A stretch of 64,000 bases of DNA from Symsagittifera roscoffensis (Eukaryota; Xenacoelomorpha; Acoela; Convolutidae), in contig NC_087063.1 of the NCBI RefSeq assembly GCF_963678635.1, positions 5,426,386 to 5,490,385 on the forward strand. Direction: 5' to 3'. Below the pieces are notes generated by a model. That model had not been told where the DNA came from and did no database searches. It saw only the letters and a program-made list of their open reading frames with translations. Of the stretch, positions 1 through 12,306 are shown piece after piece (within the stretch, counting starts at the first letter, position 1; each line of letters starts with the position of its first letter). The position numbers and the translations under genes are program-made.

Positions 1-306
1 AAAAAAAAAACAAAAACAAATCTAAATATGATCTTTACTGCGCTCAATGAAATTTATAAACTGCAGGTTTGTCGTTTCGATTGATCTCATGAAACACTTC
101 AAACTCCGGTTGAAAAATCTCCTTTTCTATATTTCTTGAAATCAGTTAATTGTATCGTGACCGCTCTTGTAACTTCAACCAAGCATATGCAGAATTAATA
201 TGACGATGATAGCTAAATATGATGATAAATAAAGACGACTTAAAAATTTTCTTCGAAGATAATGTGGGACTCGAAGAAAAACTACTCTTGCTATTAAAAA
301 CTCATG
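1..306. other. AT-rich DNA left of the tandem array
   Basis: I see no gene here. The sequence is AT-rich with stops in all frames apart from a short minus-strand frame that has no recognisable motif. Weak similarity to the neighbouring tandem unit begins only near position 307. Confidence 0.5.
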
Positions 307-2636
307 AAAAACATAGGCAAGAGACATCTGTAAAAAAACGGGGTGTACAATGGTCACTCTATTCTTTACTTTATTAGACTTTTACCCCTTCTAGAAATTG
401 AAGGTTCTGGAACTATTTGATTGCACGCGATGGTTGTTTCAGTTTTTGTTTATTTTCCTTTTTGAGTTCATCTGATTCCAATTAGTTAGGAGGGTTTCTG
501 ATTTTCAATGAGAACCGCTTGATTTTAATTGTTGCAATTGCCACATTGTTGCAGTTGCAATTTCGGAAAGAACATCGAGATAGAGTTTCAACTTCGGACA
601 AAGCCAAAACTCAATTGGTCCTTCCGCCGTTCTCAGCTCTTCCGCCAATCTCCGAACTGACCAGCAGACGACTTGAGTTAACACTGTCCAATTCCGACTC
701 CAGTTCTGAGAGGAGAGCGATGTTTCCTTTGACTTGGGTCTAGCAGTCGAGATAGACAAGCGAAAAGACTTGGTTATAAAAACTGCTCAAGTCTTACTAT
801 AGCGTATCTGCGAGAAGTTCGCTTTCATCGATTCCTGAGCAGAGCATAAGTAAACTACAATTTTTAAGCAACTGGATTTCAAATTGTCCTGCAAGTTTTG
901 AAAACTGAAACGGCTTCCACAGAAACCAAGTAAAATAAAAAGGTCAAAAGCTGAAATATTTCGTCCTGCGATTCAAAATTTTTAATGAAAAACAGATCTG
1001 CTATTAGATTTGAATCTATATTTATTTAAACAGTTACATACAATTTGTAATAAAACTAAGACCTGAGAAATACTAATCTTGCAGTTAAAAACATATCAAA
1101 AACATAGAAAAGACTTCTGTAGAAAACGGGGGTGTACAATGGTCGCTCTATTCTTTACTGTATTAGACTTTTACCCCTTCTAGAAATTAAAGGTTCTGGA
1201 ACTATTTGATTGCACGCGATGGTTGTTTTAGTTTTTGTTTATTTTACTTTTTGAGTTCATCTGATTCGAATTAGTTAGGAGGGTTTTCTGATTTTCATTG
1301 AGAACCGCTTGATTTGAATTGTTGCAATTGCCACATTGTTGCAGTTGCAATTTCGGAAAGTACATCGAGATAGAGTTTCAACTTCGGACAAAGCCAAAAC
1401 TCAATTGGTCCTTCCGCCGTTCTCAGCTCCTCCGCCAATCTCCGAACTGACCAGCAGACGACTTGAGTTAACACTGTCCAATTCCGACTCCAGTTCTGAG
1501 AGGAGAGCGATGTTTCCTTTGACTTGGGTCTAGCAGTCGATATAGAAAAGCGAAAAGACTTGGTTATAAAAACTGCTCAAGTCTTACTATGGCGTATCTT
1601 CTACGAGAAGTTCATTTTCATCGATTCCTGAGCAGAGCATAAAAAAACCACAATTTTTAAGCAACTGGATTTCAAATTGTACTGCAAGTTTTGAAAACTG
1701 AAACGGCTTCCACAGAAACCAAGTAAAATAAAAAGGTCAAAAGCTGAAATATTGCGTCCTGCGATGCAAAATTTTTAATGAAAAACAGATCTGCTATTAG
1801 ATTTGAATCTATATTTATTTAAACAGTTACATACATTTTGTAATAAAACTAAGACCTGAGAAATACTAACCTTGCAGTTAAAAACATATCAAAAACATAG
1901 AAAAGACTTCTGTAGAAAACGGGGGTGTACAATGGTCGCTCTATTCTTTACTGTATTAGACTTTTACCCCTTCTAAAAATTAAAGGTTCTGGAACTATTT
2001 GATTGCAGGCGATGGTTGTTTTAGTTTTTGTTTATTTTATTTTTGAGTTCATCTGATTCGAATTAGTTAGGAGGGTTTTCTGATTTTCCATCAGAACAGG
2101 TTGATTCGAATTGTTGCAATTGCCACATTGCTGCAGTTGCAATTTCGGAAATTGCATACAGATAGACTTTCAACTTCGGACAAAACCAAAATTACATTTG
2201 TCCTTCCGCCGTCTTCTACTCTTCTCCCAATCTCAGAACTGGCCAGCAGACGACTTGAGTTAACACTGTCCAATTCCGACTCCAGTTCTGAAAGGAGAGC
2301 GACGCTTCCTTTGACTTGGGTCTAGCAGTCGAGATAGAAAAGCGGAAAGACTTGATTATAAAAACTGCTCAAGTTTCACTATGGCGTATCTGCGAGAAGT
2401 TTGCTTTCATCGTTTTCTGAGCAGAGCCTACATAAGAAAACCACAATTTCTAAGCAACTGGATTTCAAATTGTCCTGCAAGTTTTGAAAACTGAAACGGC
2501 TTCAACAGAAACCAAGTAAATTGAAATGGTCAAAAGCTGAAATATTTCATTTTGCGGTGCAAAATTTCCACTGAAAAACAGATAAACTATTAGATTAGAA
2601 TATATATTTATTTAAACAATTGCATACAATTTGTAA
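307..2636. repeat. Three tandem copies of a ~790 bp unit
   Basis: The same block occurs three times head to tail. The landmark GGGTGTACAATGGTC lies near 341, 1131 and 1921, so the period is close to 790 bp. Copies 1 and 2 are very similar and copy 3 is more diverged. Each copy has a frame of about 65-74 codons on the plus strand, but changes between copies do not clearly respect codons, so I do not call it a gene. Each copy also has a TATAAAA motif followed by a conserved 7 bp inverted repeat (see the findings). The function is unknown. The array could be a satellite-like local amplification or a cluster of small RNA genes. Confidence 0.88.
775..842 (+). other. TATA motif and conserved stem, copy 1 of 3
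   Basis: TATAAAA at 775-781 is followed at once by CTGCTCA (783-789), and its perfect complement TGAGCAG lies at 836-842. The same arrangement occurs at 1565-1635 and 2357-2424 in the other two tandem units, although the enclosed sequence varies in length and base. This could be a small structured transcript with its own promoter, but the motif is short and only three related copies support it. Confidence 0.25.
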
Positions 2637-5600
2637 AAAAAAAAATAGCCCAGTTAGAGAAAAACAGGCGAAATAGCAATTCGGAAAAAAGAAAAAGCAA
2701 AATAAATAAAAAAGCTTAATAGAACCTGTTCAAAATCAGTATTTTTTATCTGCTTCAATTTTTACCACTGTAAACTAACTTCAAATAACATATCGTTGAT
2801 CCATTTATGAAACGATCATTTGTAATGCTGAAATTATTCATAGTTTCAGCCACAGAATAAAACGAAACCCTTAAAAATCAACTGCTTTCTTCGCAAGAGT
2901 ACCAGTTTATTCTAGACCTACTGAGATAGCAAATATATGAGTGAGATTAGGATTGTTTAAGACTAAAAAATTGCACGAATCTATCCGGTCAATAACAAGA
3001 TAACACGACGAGCAAAATTTCTGTTTTGTTCAACAATATTCCATGAAAAGGTCACCCCTGACCTAAACTCATCTGGCGCGACCATCGAGTCGCGAGCAGA
3101 CCTAATAATAAACTTAGCTGCAGAAAAAAAACCACACAAATCAAAATGAATTAGTTTATTTCCATGTCTCAATAAGTGATATCAAGCAGAGCCAATACTA
3201 AAGACAAAATCCAATCATAACAGGAGACGATAAAACAAAAACCTACATCGCAAAGCCGAAAAGCGTTTAATGACGACAAAACACTATACCTATCTGTGAA
3301 GCAAATATTCTTAACTAATAGAGGAACTGCCTTAAATAGAGCCGTAATTTCATATCAGTAAGTGATATAAATTGAACAATATACAGTAAGTAAAACTATG
3401 ATAAAACAACAAGACGTCGACAAAAATTTTTATCTATCTCAAACTTCAAATCTGCAGCAACTTTTTTAAAGATTCTTGTTCCAATTTAAAGGTTTCATTA
3501 AAAACATAAAAATACGAAAAAAATGAAAGAAAAATTGACGTTGCTTAAGTGATTGCCATAATCCTTGCTCTCTAAGATCATCAAGTTTTCCCGTCTTTCT
3601 TTATCCGAAACAATTAATACCTTGAATTTTCATTCAATCATAATCAAAATCATCAAGATCTTTCATGAAATCTTGAGCAAATTAGAACAATTTAAATTTG
3701 TTTAAATTGTCTTATCATCCAGGCTTCTCCTTAAATTTGAATCATGAATACTAAATTTATTTATTCAAATTAGATCATCACGACTTCTCCAAGGATCTTC
3801 AATTTTATTCTTTAATCTTAAATATTTAAATTAACTTAATTCTTCCTTGAGCCTGAATTATTAAGGTTTTCTTTAACACTGAGTATCTAACGACCTAAAT
3901 CTTCTATTCACTTTCCAACCCCTTTTAAAAGACCTAGGACCAACTAACATTTTTTTCTCAAAAAACTCAACTTTTGAATTAGGCTAAGCAGCGAAGAACT
4001 CCCGTTATTCAATCTTCACCTGAACCTCACCTCTTATATGAATAGGCTTATAACAATTCTTAGAAACAATTAGCTCTATAATAGTACCTATTGATTTACT
4101 TGTCTTCTAATTATACCTGAACATAAGAGATTGGCTTACTATTCTCCAACCCTCGATCTCAAATCGATTCCCATTTAAGTAAGATTAGGACTAAATTGAT
4201 GTAGAAGACGCCACACACGTTTGATGGCAGTAGATTATCATTTATCGAATGAATGTATTCTCTCCCAAACTCTCCTCACGGTGAAAAAACGACCGGAGGA
4301 ATACGATAACATTCGCAAATAGAGTAAGAAGACAAAACGAGATTTTAAAATCTGATACAATAACCATACGCGATCTCGATTTTCTTCAAGATCAGCTCAC
4401 GCAGCAAGTCAAAGAAAAATTTTTGAGGTTCAGAACCAACAACAGCATCTTTTATAAATATTAAGCTAAGAACAAAAAATTATAACGAAAAACCATTTTG
4501 AATATATGCTCGAAACCAACCTATAAGGCATTATGAAACTTACACTTAAAGAGTCTCACCACTCCAAAAAAAACTTTAATTAGGACGCTAACTTAGAGGT
4601 AGATTTGATCCTGATTTCGTCAAACATCCCGACAGTGACCATCACGCGGACAATTCTGTCAAAATTTAAACGTTTTTTTTCTGTCAAAATTCAAATTTTG
4701 ATTTTGGCAACGCAACAGCCCATTCCGACAAAAGCATCCAGAAGTTAGATAAAACGGCAAACATTGGACAATTATCTACTGAGCTTATGCAATAAAACCT
4801 CCAATAAATCCAATATGGTATTTTGCAATTGAAATCCTACCACCAGATCTAGATAACCAAAACCCATCACATAAAAAACAAACACAAAATGTAGAATTAA
4901 ATTTTTCATAAGTTTTCGTGGAAAATATCAAAAAGTACATCGCCAAAAATCAAAAAAAGCAGCTTCATTATTCTCAAATGACGTTGTTACAATCTGTTAC
5001 TTTTTTAGTTATATCTCCAATCATAGTCAAGTCGATACATTTTTATAACACCACTTAAACATCAAGACATACAGCATTAACAACAGAAACCAATCAATTT
5101 TCACAATTTTCAAAAAGATTTTGCAAAACTCACTGATAAAGACATTTCAGAAAGAGCAAAAATCAATCCAAAAAAATATTGACATGTTTTATGCTAGACT
5201 TTTTTACAACATTATAAAGACTTATAAATCAATCTAGAAATAATTGCCGTACAAACACTGATAGAAAACCCAATTAAGGCAGATAAAACTGATTATGTTC
5301 GCGACCCCGAATAGTATCATGACATGTTTCTTAAAATAACAAATGATTCTCAAATTGAGGGATTCAATTATTTTCAGTCAATAAAAATTAGTCAATAGTA
5401 TTTCCGTTAACAATAGATAGAACGCCATTAGAAATGTGTACAAAAATTTAGGATAGAAGAGCTGACAATAGTTTAACCTTAATTTTCAAGCATACACAAG
5501 AAAACTAAAAGAATCAAGAACCTTAAATAAACATAAATTTCAATGAAGAAATAGTTACCACAATACCTGCTTAATGACAACAAAATTAATTTTTTCTACA

Positions 5601-8516
5601 TTCATCAACCAGAACACCCCCAAAACAGAAATACCATTCTTTTTCCATCAACGAAATTACAAGCAAAACTGTTTTCCCTACATAGTCCAAAATGGTTTAT
5701 CAAAAAACACAGACTTACACAGATCGATAACTAAAAACGTTTTTGTAGAAAAAAAAACAAAAATGTAAACTACTTTGCAAAGCATAATTAAGATCTTTGC
5801 AAGCAAATTTATCAGTAATTCCATAGCAATTACAATTCAAAAAAAGACAAATTGTTTTTAAGAAAAGAACGCAGCCGCAAAAAAAAACCTGACAAAACAA
5901 CGGACACAAAAAAAGCTCATAAACAAGAAAAACTGTACTCCAAGAAACACTCATAAATATACTCCAACTAGCCTTACCCAAGAGTGAAGGTCATCCTGCC
6001 CTATAGCCGGGCTAACCAATCGAGCTATATCATACCGAGAATACCATCCAAAAATGTTTGATATGAGTGGCTCTAGTTTGCGTAACTCTCCAAAATAACT
6101 GCATTAACTGACATAATTCTCAGAAAGTATCAAGGAAAACCATAATTAAACTGAGTTACTAAATTTCAAGTATAAAAGTAAAGATTTCAATGATTGCGAA
6201 AAAACGAGCAGCAAAAGGGAGATGGAAACTTGACGACCTTCCGACTATAGAGTGGCAACTTTTTTTGCTTTTTCTTCCCGCAGTCACGACATTATTGCAG
6301 CATCGCGGCAAAAGTATTCATTGAAACCTACAATGGCCAACTCGGTGTCAAAAACAAAACATACGTATACTTGTCACTTGGCGCTTCACTCAGAGAAATC
6401 CAAACTTTGTCTCGCTTCTCGATCAATTACGAATGCATAGTTGGAATCTAGGTAGTCTCACTCTGACTTACAAAGTCAGCACTTCATTGACAAATATCTG
6501 CAAATTTAATACAAGCTTTCTGGATTTACAACAATCTATCACCAGCATCACCTGTGCTTCGCAAACACAATCAATCTACACTATCCTCAAAGAGTTCAGC
6601 ATAAAGGCATAATTTCTATTTGATAGGGCTTCATCGTCAGTCACAATGCATCCAGACTTCTGACCGTGCCCAAGCTAGCTTACAATGAGAAGATCAAACA
6701 CTCACCTAAGAAACCAGTTCTGGTGTTTGAACCATCACCCAAATACACAAAAATATCACCGATCGATCTTGCGACATCTTGTGCGGCCGAGCCTATTCCA
6801 AAAAGGTAAAATTTGCTGTGTTTAAATTTCATTAGCCATTTTTGTGTTTCCGAACGAAGAAAACATGAATTTCGTTCAAGCACTCAGATGAAAAGTGTGG
6901 GACAATCCAAAAGTCTCTTTCAGGATGAACGTTTTTTCCAATTTGAAACCAGGCATTTGATACAAAAATGCTAACTTCATTTACTTTAAAGCAATGGCGT
7001 TAATGGTATATCTGTAAACTCAAAAGACTTTTCAAGGACTTTGTTATTTTCCGTTCTAAGTTTATAAAAAAGATAATGAACGATGTCATTTATCACATAA
7101 GTCGTAGTTTTTTCGTTTTCCAGAAACATTCTGGATAGTTTTTGCTCAAATAAAATGCTTGCTTTTTGATTTTTGTGTTCTTTTAAATTTCACTCCAAAA
7201 ACATTTGCCGAAGCAAAAACTCATTGAAAATTTCGAAAAGTTTCAATTTTTTCTTTCAACCTTTTTGCGGAAGTTTTTTTGATTTTTCAAGTTTCTGGTT
7301 CCCGAAATTGTGCTAAAAACTCCCAAACTAAGTTTTCACGGCTTTAATTAAGCTCAAATAAGCTATTGTAATCTTACGCAGTGACCTTGATTTTTGATCA
7401 AAATTTTCCAACCGGTTTTTCTCGACACAAAAAATTTAAAAAATACATTTTTCTCCTACAATAAAAAAATAAGGAAGAAAACAGAGAAAGAATATAAAGT
7501 TTCTGGCCATTTTTAATGGTCGGAACAATAAATGGATCAGAAATTTGTTTTAATTCAAAAGACTTCCAAATTTGAAGTTTAAATATGTTTAAATTCAATT
7601 TTTATCAGACGTCGGGTTCATTGACAATTTTTCAATAATCTCTCGGCCATTTTGTGAAATTTCATCAGTGATCTTTTTTCACATTTTGAAGACCTTCACA
7701 GACATCTTTTGTTTATGTTTACATTTCTCTTATCCTTCTCGCCAAAATTTATGTTTTTTTTGTAATCTACAACAAACAAAAAATATGAGTTTTGGAAGAA
7801 AGTATATGAAAATTGTAAACATACGCAAAATTTGTTTGCCAATCCCAGTTTTGTATATTTTTTCTTTCTTAGCCCTACTTTTATCTCTTCGTCTCAGTAT
7901 ATTTTTTGCGAAAACTAGCAGAAGTGAGAGGGTTGATAAACCGCTAGATTCAATTGATAGCTTAATTTTTTAACATTTTTAATTTCCATAGCTTCTGCTG
8001 AACATTTAACTTTAGCTGCTCCGCAAAAATATCTACTGCTTCACCTCTAAAAATAAAGGTATTCACTTTTATTGTTCAACCAAGTGTACAACGGGGATGA
8101 CCATGTGTTTGTGGGTGCCCTACGCAGATTTTGCCATGATGAAACTGTTCAGCCATGACCCAGATCAACACTCCACAAAGGCAGTCTACATTGCTTCCTA
8201 TGACTCCTTATTGCAACAAAAATAATAAAGAAGGATACAGAAACTGAAAAGTAGAATTTGAAAGAAAGCATTTGATAGAAAATATTGAAAGAAACAAAAA
8301 AAATCGCATTCATTTTTTTCTTCTTTTTAACCTTATTGATAACCAGTTTTCATAACTTTTCAAGCTTCCATGCTTTTTCATTTTTTGAGTTTGTTTTTTC
8401 TTGCTTTCAAATAGATTTGTTCAGTGCTCAAATAATAGTTTCGGTTGTTGTTTTAACTTGAGCAAAACTGCTGCAGAGGTTGGTGAGACCTGAGAAGATA
8501 TGATGCAGAGCTTGAG
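2637..8516. other. Long AT-rich stretch with no recognised gene
   Basis: About 5.9 kb of AT-rich sequence has only short accidental frames. I found no transposase, RT, conserved domain or convincing exon chain on either strand. A minus-strand tRNA box-A-like word occurs near 6016-6027 without a matching box B. A short, less AT-rich frame at 8097-8225 is listed separately. Confidence 0.55.
8097..8225 (+). CDS. Possible small ORF or exon, 42 residues, unknown
   Basis: A frame from ATG at 8097 to TAA at 8223-8225 stands out from its surroundings because it is less AT-rich and uses mixed codons. The frame is open upstream to about 8014, and TTTAACTTTAG just before it could serve as a 3' splice site. 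The peptide has no motif I recognise and could equally be a chance frame in a decayed repeat. I would not treat it as a gene without transcript support. Confidence 0.12.
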   Translation: MTMCLWVPYADFAMMKLFSHDPDQHSTKAVYIASYDSLLQQK

Positions 8517-8568
8517 CAGATCTGAGTCAGATCTGAGTCAGATCTGAGTCAGATCTGAATCAGATCTG
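8517..8568. repeat. 11 bp tandem repeat, CAGATCTGAGT x ~4.7
   Basis: CAGATCTGAGT is repeated four times, the fourth with one change (CAGATCTGAAT), and a partial fifth unit follows. The half-site CAGATCTG is palindromic, so the array reads similarly on both strands. It lies in the left arm of the inverted repeat described next. Confidence 0.9.
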
Positions 8569-8615
8569 CTCAAACCTGCCAATTCATGTAGCGTTAGATC
8601 TGATCCGGATCTGCA

Positions 8616-9347
8616 TTACGAGACCAAACTGTGCACTAGATAGGAGCAAAAATTTGTGTCTGTATGTTCCTGGATTCCAGAGACAAGTCTTTAAACATGT
8701 GAAAATTTTGTCGGAACGATCAAAGGAAAGTATAGAACAAAAGAAGAACAAGACTGCTCGTATCAGGGCGAAGCCCTGAATGTTCCGACTGCCTTTTGAT
8801 ATTTATGGAGCAGCAGTAATAACATTAAAAAAATTAAATGAAACAAAATAAAATGAAAATTTTTTTTCTAAAATTTGAAATTTTTTATAAAAATCATCCC
8901 CCCACACGCCATAAAGTACAAAAAGATAGATTTCGTTCCTTGTAACAAATCAATTATGGCAAATAAGCTTCATTCAGGAACGATTTAAAAGACGGATTAA
9001 ATCTCCGCTTACGCGTTAATAGCGCGAATTATATCGCGCGTTAATTGTCCCAAATTGGTCAAAATGGCTAAAATGGCTATCTTTAAACCCTCATAAATTC
9101 ACGAAAAAAGATCACAGGTGAAATATCTTTTCAAATGTAAGCTCAGGACAACAATACCTTTTGAATGATATAAAAAATATCCGTCAAAAATGGCTAGTTA
9201 AAAAATCGAAATTTGTCTGAAGAAAAAAAAACCCACCCCGAGCACAAATATTCCGCTACTTTCGTATCGAAAGTCGGAACAACAAAGGGGGCGTCCTTGT
9301 TGCAGAATACGCTTACAATGCACAAAATTCACAGTTTGGTCTCATAA
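8616..9347. mobile_element. Possible foldback element between 20 bp inverted repeats
   Basis: The 20 bases at 8616-8635 match the reverse complement of 9328-9347 at 18 of 20 positions, with a perfect 14 bp core (8620-8633 against 9330-9343). GATC/AGATCTG-type sequence flanks both arms on the outside, so the repeat may extend further. The 690 bp between them holds a perfect CAGGGC..GCCCTG hairpin near 8764 and no coding capacity. This fits a non-autonomous foldback element or MITE, but I cannot see target-site duplications, so the outer limits are unknown. Confidence 0.4.
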
Positions 9348-10655
9348 TTTGAGTCAGATCTGATCAATTTTAAAATAGACATGCTGCAGATTGCTGCAAA
9401 CGTGAAAAATGCATGATTAAACCTTGCTCAGATCTGGTTCTCAGACATCAGTCCAGCACGGGTTATAATAAAATAAAACTGAATACAAAAAATTGACACA
9501 AAATTGTGCAATTTGACTTAGGTTGAAAAAGTCAAATCGTATTTGAACAAACGCATCCTCGTGAAAAATTAGATTAAGAAGTAATTTGCTTAGTCCGTTG
9601 GAAATAAAATACACTGCTGAAACTATGTGCTTGGAAATTGAATCAATTTTCTCACGCTACTATTTTTATACTCGCGCGTCAACATTTTTATCATTGGAGA
9701 GCAAAATTTGACTTTTATTTTGCTGCACTTGTTTGAAACCTTGAATGAGAACACGGAAAAAAATAAATCAACAGTGAAAATTTAAGGTGGTTTGATTCCT
9801 GAAAAACAAACAACAAAAGTAAAAATCTCTACCTTGTTCATTTTACTTTAAAAAAGGAAGAAACCACCAAGTGACAACAAACCACGAACTGTAAAAACCA
9901 CGAAATCAAAATTAATCAAAACTCAATAATGTTTGCTGTAGGGTTGCGCTTCATCTCTTGGATAACCCTGAAACTATGTGCTTAAACATTGTTAAAAATT
10001 GTTAACAACGTCTGAACCGAAGATACGAAATTTGCTTAAAACACTTAAACATGATGTAAATTACTGAGCAAAAAAGGAGATATGAACAAAAGGGGGATTA
10101 ACCTTAACTATTCGTCCCCCCTAGAGCGAAAGAATCAATCAGTTAAGCATATACGACTTTTGAACCTTGTGTGGAATTGGACCCCCCATTGCATTAGGGG
10201 AGGAAATAGTTACACTAGCCGACAAACAGTTCAAAAAGAGCCAATGAACACAAGTAAACAGAAGAAATACGTTTTTCAAAAAACCTCATCTTTCAAATTT
10301 CAAAAAAAAAATAGATGGCCTTAAAGCTCTTTGAATATCTAGAACAATTCAAGATTATTACTGTTTTGAAGAAATTAATCCAACTTGAGAAAACTGGATC
10401 AATAGGTATATTTTTGATTCCGCAGTGAAATCTAAAATTAAATTCCTTTTTGGAAAATGGAAGACGATCACGTTTTTATGACCTTTATACTTTTGCTGTT
10501 TGATAGTGGATACCCGTACCGAACTTTTTGGCCATAATCATATCTGATCATTGTAAAATCATACAAAATTTATGTCTGTAACAGATATGCAGCATGTCTA
10601 TATTCGGCATGCACATACCTGCATCAGACCTGCATCAGGTGTGCTAACTGAAGTT
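9348..10655. other. AT-rich DNA with no recognised gene
   Basis: There is no supported coding region. One frame of 80 codons (10082-10324, plus strand) has no motif and a composition typical of chance frames. More AGATCTG-type words occur near 9355 and 9428, probably the outer part of the foldback arm. Confidence 0.5.
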
Positions 10656-10858
10656 ATGCTCACACCTGGAGGATGCATGATCATGCCTGAACTGAACATG
10701 CTCACACCTGCAGGATACATGATCATACCTGAACTAAACATGCTCACTTCTGCAGGCTGCATGATCATGCCTGAACTGAATATGCTCACACCTGAAGGAT
10801 ACATTATCATACCTGAACTGAACATGCCCACACCTGCAGGATACATGACCACACCTGA
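10656..10858. repeat. 42 bp tandem repeat, ~5 copies
   Basis: Five consecutive 42 bp units start at 10656, 10698, 10740, 10782 and 10824; the last is degenerate. Most units contain ATGATCAT, flanked in some copies to make the 12 bp palindrome GCATGATCATGC. Because 42 is a multiple of three, long repetitive frames stay open on both strands, but these are a by-product of the period and not evidence of a protein. Confidence 0.88.
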
Positions 10859-11306
10859 TCGGTATCTTCAGTATTATAAAATAATTAAAGAAATAGTAAA
10901 TTGCAATAACAAAATAAACTCAGCTTAGTAATGTGACACTTTACTTCAAGTTTTTAGTTTTTTTTCCAGATATTTTCTGACATCGGCGAAATTTTTTGTT
11001 ATAAATTTATTGTAGTGGGTAGATGCCTCTTTCTTTAATTGCAAGCAGGGACTCGTTGTTAGCGGGGGTTGTATATAGTTTTTTCTAATTCTTGTCAACA
11101 TAAAACTAATCTGGCGAGTTTTTTTTGTGAAGATAATCCGGCAGTATGGTTTTCTCCATTCACTGGTTGACTTGGATAAACATATTTTTAAATCAATGAT
11201 CTGAAATGGATAAAAGAGAATTTTTGATTTTTTTTCTAAATAAATGATTTGATCAAAACAAAAAAAAATAAAATGATTCAATCAAACCAAAAAAGGTTTG
11301 TTAAAA
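10859..11306. other. AT-rich DNA with no recognised gene
   Basis: This is AT-rich sequence without a supported gene. A minus-strand frame of 111 codons (10946-11281) is rich in Lys, Ile and Phe, as expected for chance frames in AT-rich DNA, and has no motif. Confidence 0.5.
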
Positions 11307-11410
11307 TATATTCCCTCCGTTTCTATCAGTTTTTTGGACCACCACTCCAATCCATCGTTCCCTCAGCGTAAAGGGGGGGGGGGGTTGAACCCTAAAATGG
11401 AGGAAGTATA
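11307..11410. mobile_element. Possible 104 bp MITE with TA-flanked inverted ends
   Basis: The left end TATATTCCCTCCGTTTC matches the reverse complement of the right end at 13 of 17 positions. Both ends carry TA, which is the target duplicated by Tc1/mariner-type elements. The interior is non-coding and has a run of 12 G. Small size, TIRs and no coding capacity fit a MITE, but only one copy is in the window, so multicopy status cannot be shown here. Confidence 0.4.
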
Positions 11411-11556
11411 ACTCAAAACGAATGATTACTTAAATGGTGAAACAAAACGAGCGTTAAACAAACACTGCACAAATTTCACACGTTAGTTAGATGCATATAT
11501 AGCATTTTGCTTGATCTGAGATTACGTAATCAAGTCTGAATTTGTCAGATTTTCAG

Positions 11557-12275
11557 TCAGCCGTTATCATGTCCGTATTTCTTAGTCACGCTCGTGGGTG
11601 CCTGGGCCATCAGTCGCTGGAATGTGGCCGTCGCGTTGCACAATCCGAACGGCATCCTCTTCCACTGGAACAATCCCAGCTGGCACGCAAATCCTGTTTT
11701 TTCACAATCTTGCTTTCGGAGTGGCATTTGCCAGAACGCAGAGCCCAAATCTAACGTCGTGAAGAACTTCGCGTCTCCCCCCTTGGATAGGCTCTCATCG
11801 ATGCGGGGAATCGGGTATGCGTCCTTTATAGTCACTGCGTTCAGATAATGGAAATCACAACAAAGCCTGAGTTGCCCTCCTTTCTTTTTTGCCATGACCA
11901 CGCCACAAGCCCACGGGGACTTCGACGGCATGCTTCTGACTTGTGAGGGGTCATTCTTCTCGCCCCTTCCCTATGAGGTACCGAGCCCTCTTCTATCTCA
12001 ACCTCGTTTTCTACAAAATTACAGCAACCTATGTCGGCCTTATGTTTCGAAAAAACGTCTGCGTTCCGACTTAGTACCGTCCTGAGCGAATCTAGTTCCT
12101 TGTCTGATATTTTACACTTCAAATGTTCTATCTCAGGTAGGACCGGTTTATTCGCTGCTAACTCTGTTTCTGTCGGCCTCTCGGGAAAGTTGGAACAACT
12201 AGACAACCCATCATCTGTTTCCGACTTCATTGAAAACAATTTCCTAGAAGATTTCAATTCATTTACTCTCTTCAA
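11557..12275 (-). pseudogene. Element C RT N-terminal fragment, frameshifted
   Basis: Two overlapping frames (12275-11841 and 11931-11557) together carry the start of a Ty3/gypsy reverse transcriptase. They include the conserved SPWACGVVMAKKKG stretch, the YPIPRIDE block and the LDLGSAFWQ motif with the first catalytic Asp, and end at the GLCNAT-type block. About 13 codons present in A are missing at the frame change near 11930. Homology stops just before the YVDD active-site motif, so no functional polymerase can be made. Upstream, about 150 codons found in A between protease and RT are absent. Confidence 0.85.
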
Positions 12276-12306
12276 TATACATTCTTGGTTAGCATGCCAA
12301 GGATAT

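Noticed and set aside
5990-6040. tRNA-like sequence on the minus strand (TAGCTCGATTGG at 6016-6027)
   Set aside because: It matches box A, but there is no box B and no convincing acceptor or anticodon stem, so it is a fragment or chance.
10572-10928. Frame encoding a 14-residue repeat
   Set aside because: It is a by-product of the 42 bp tandem repeat; an equally long frame exists on the opposite strand.
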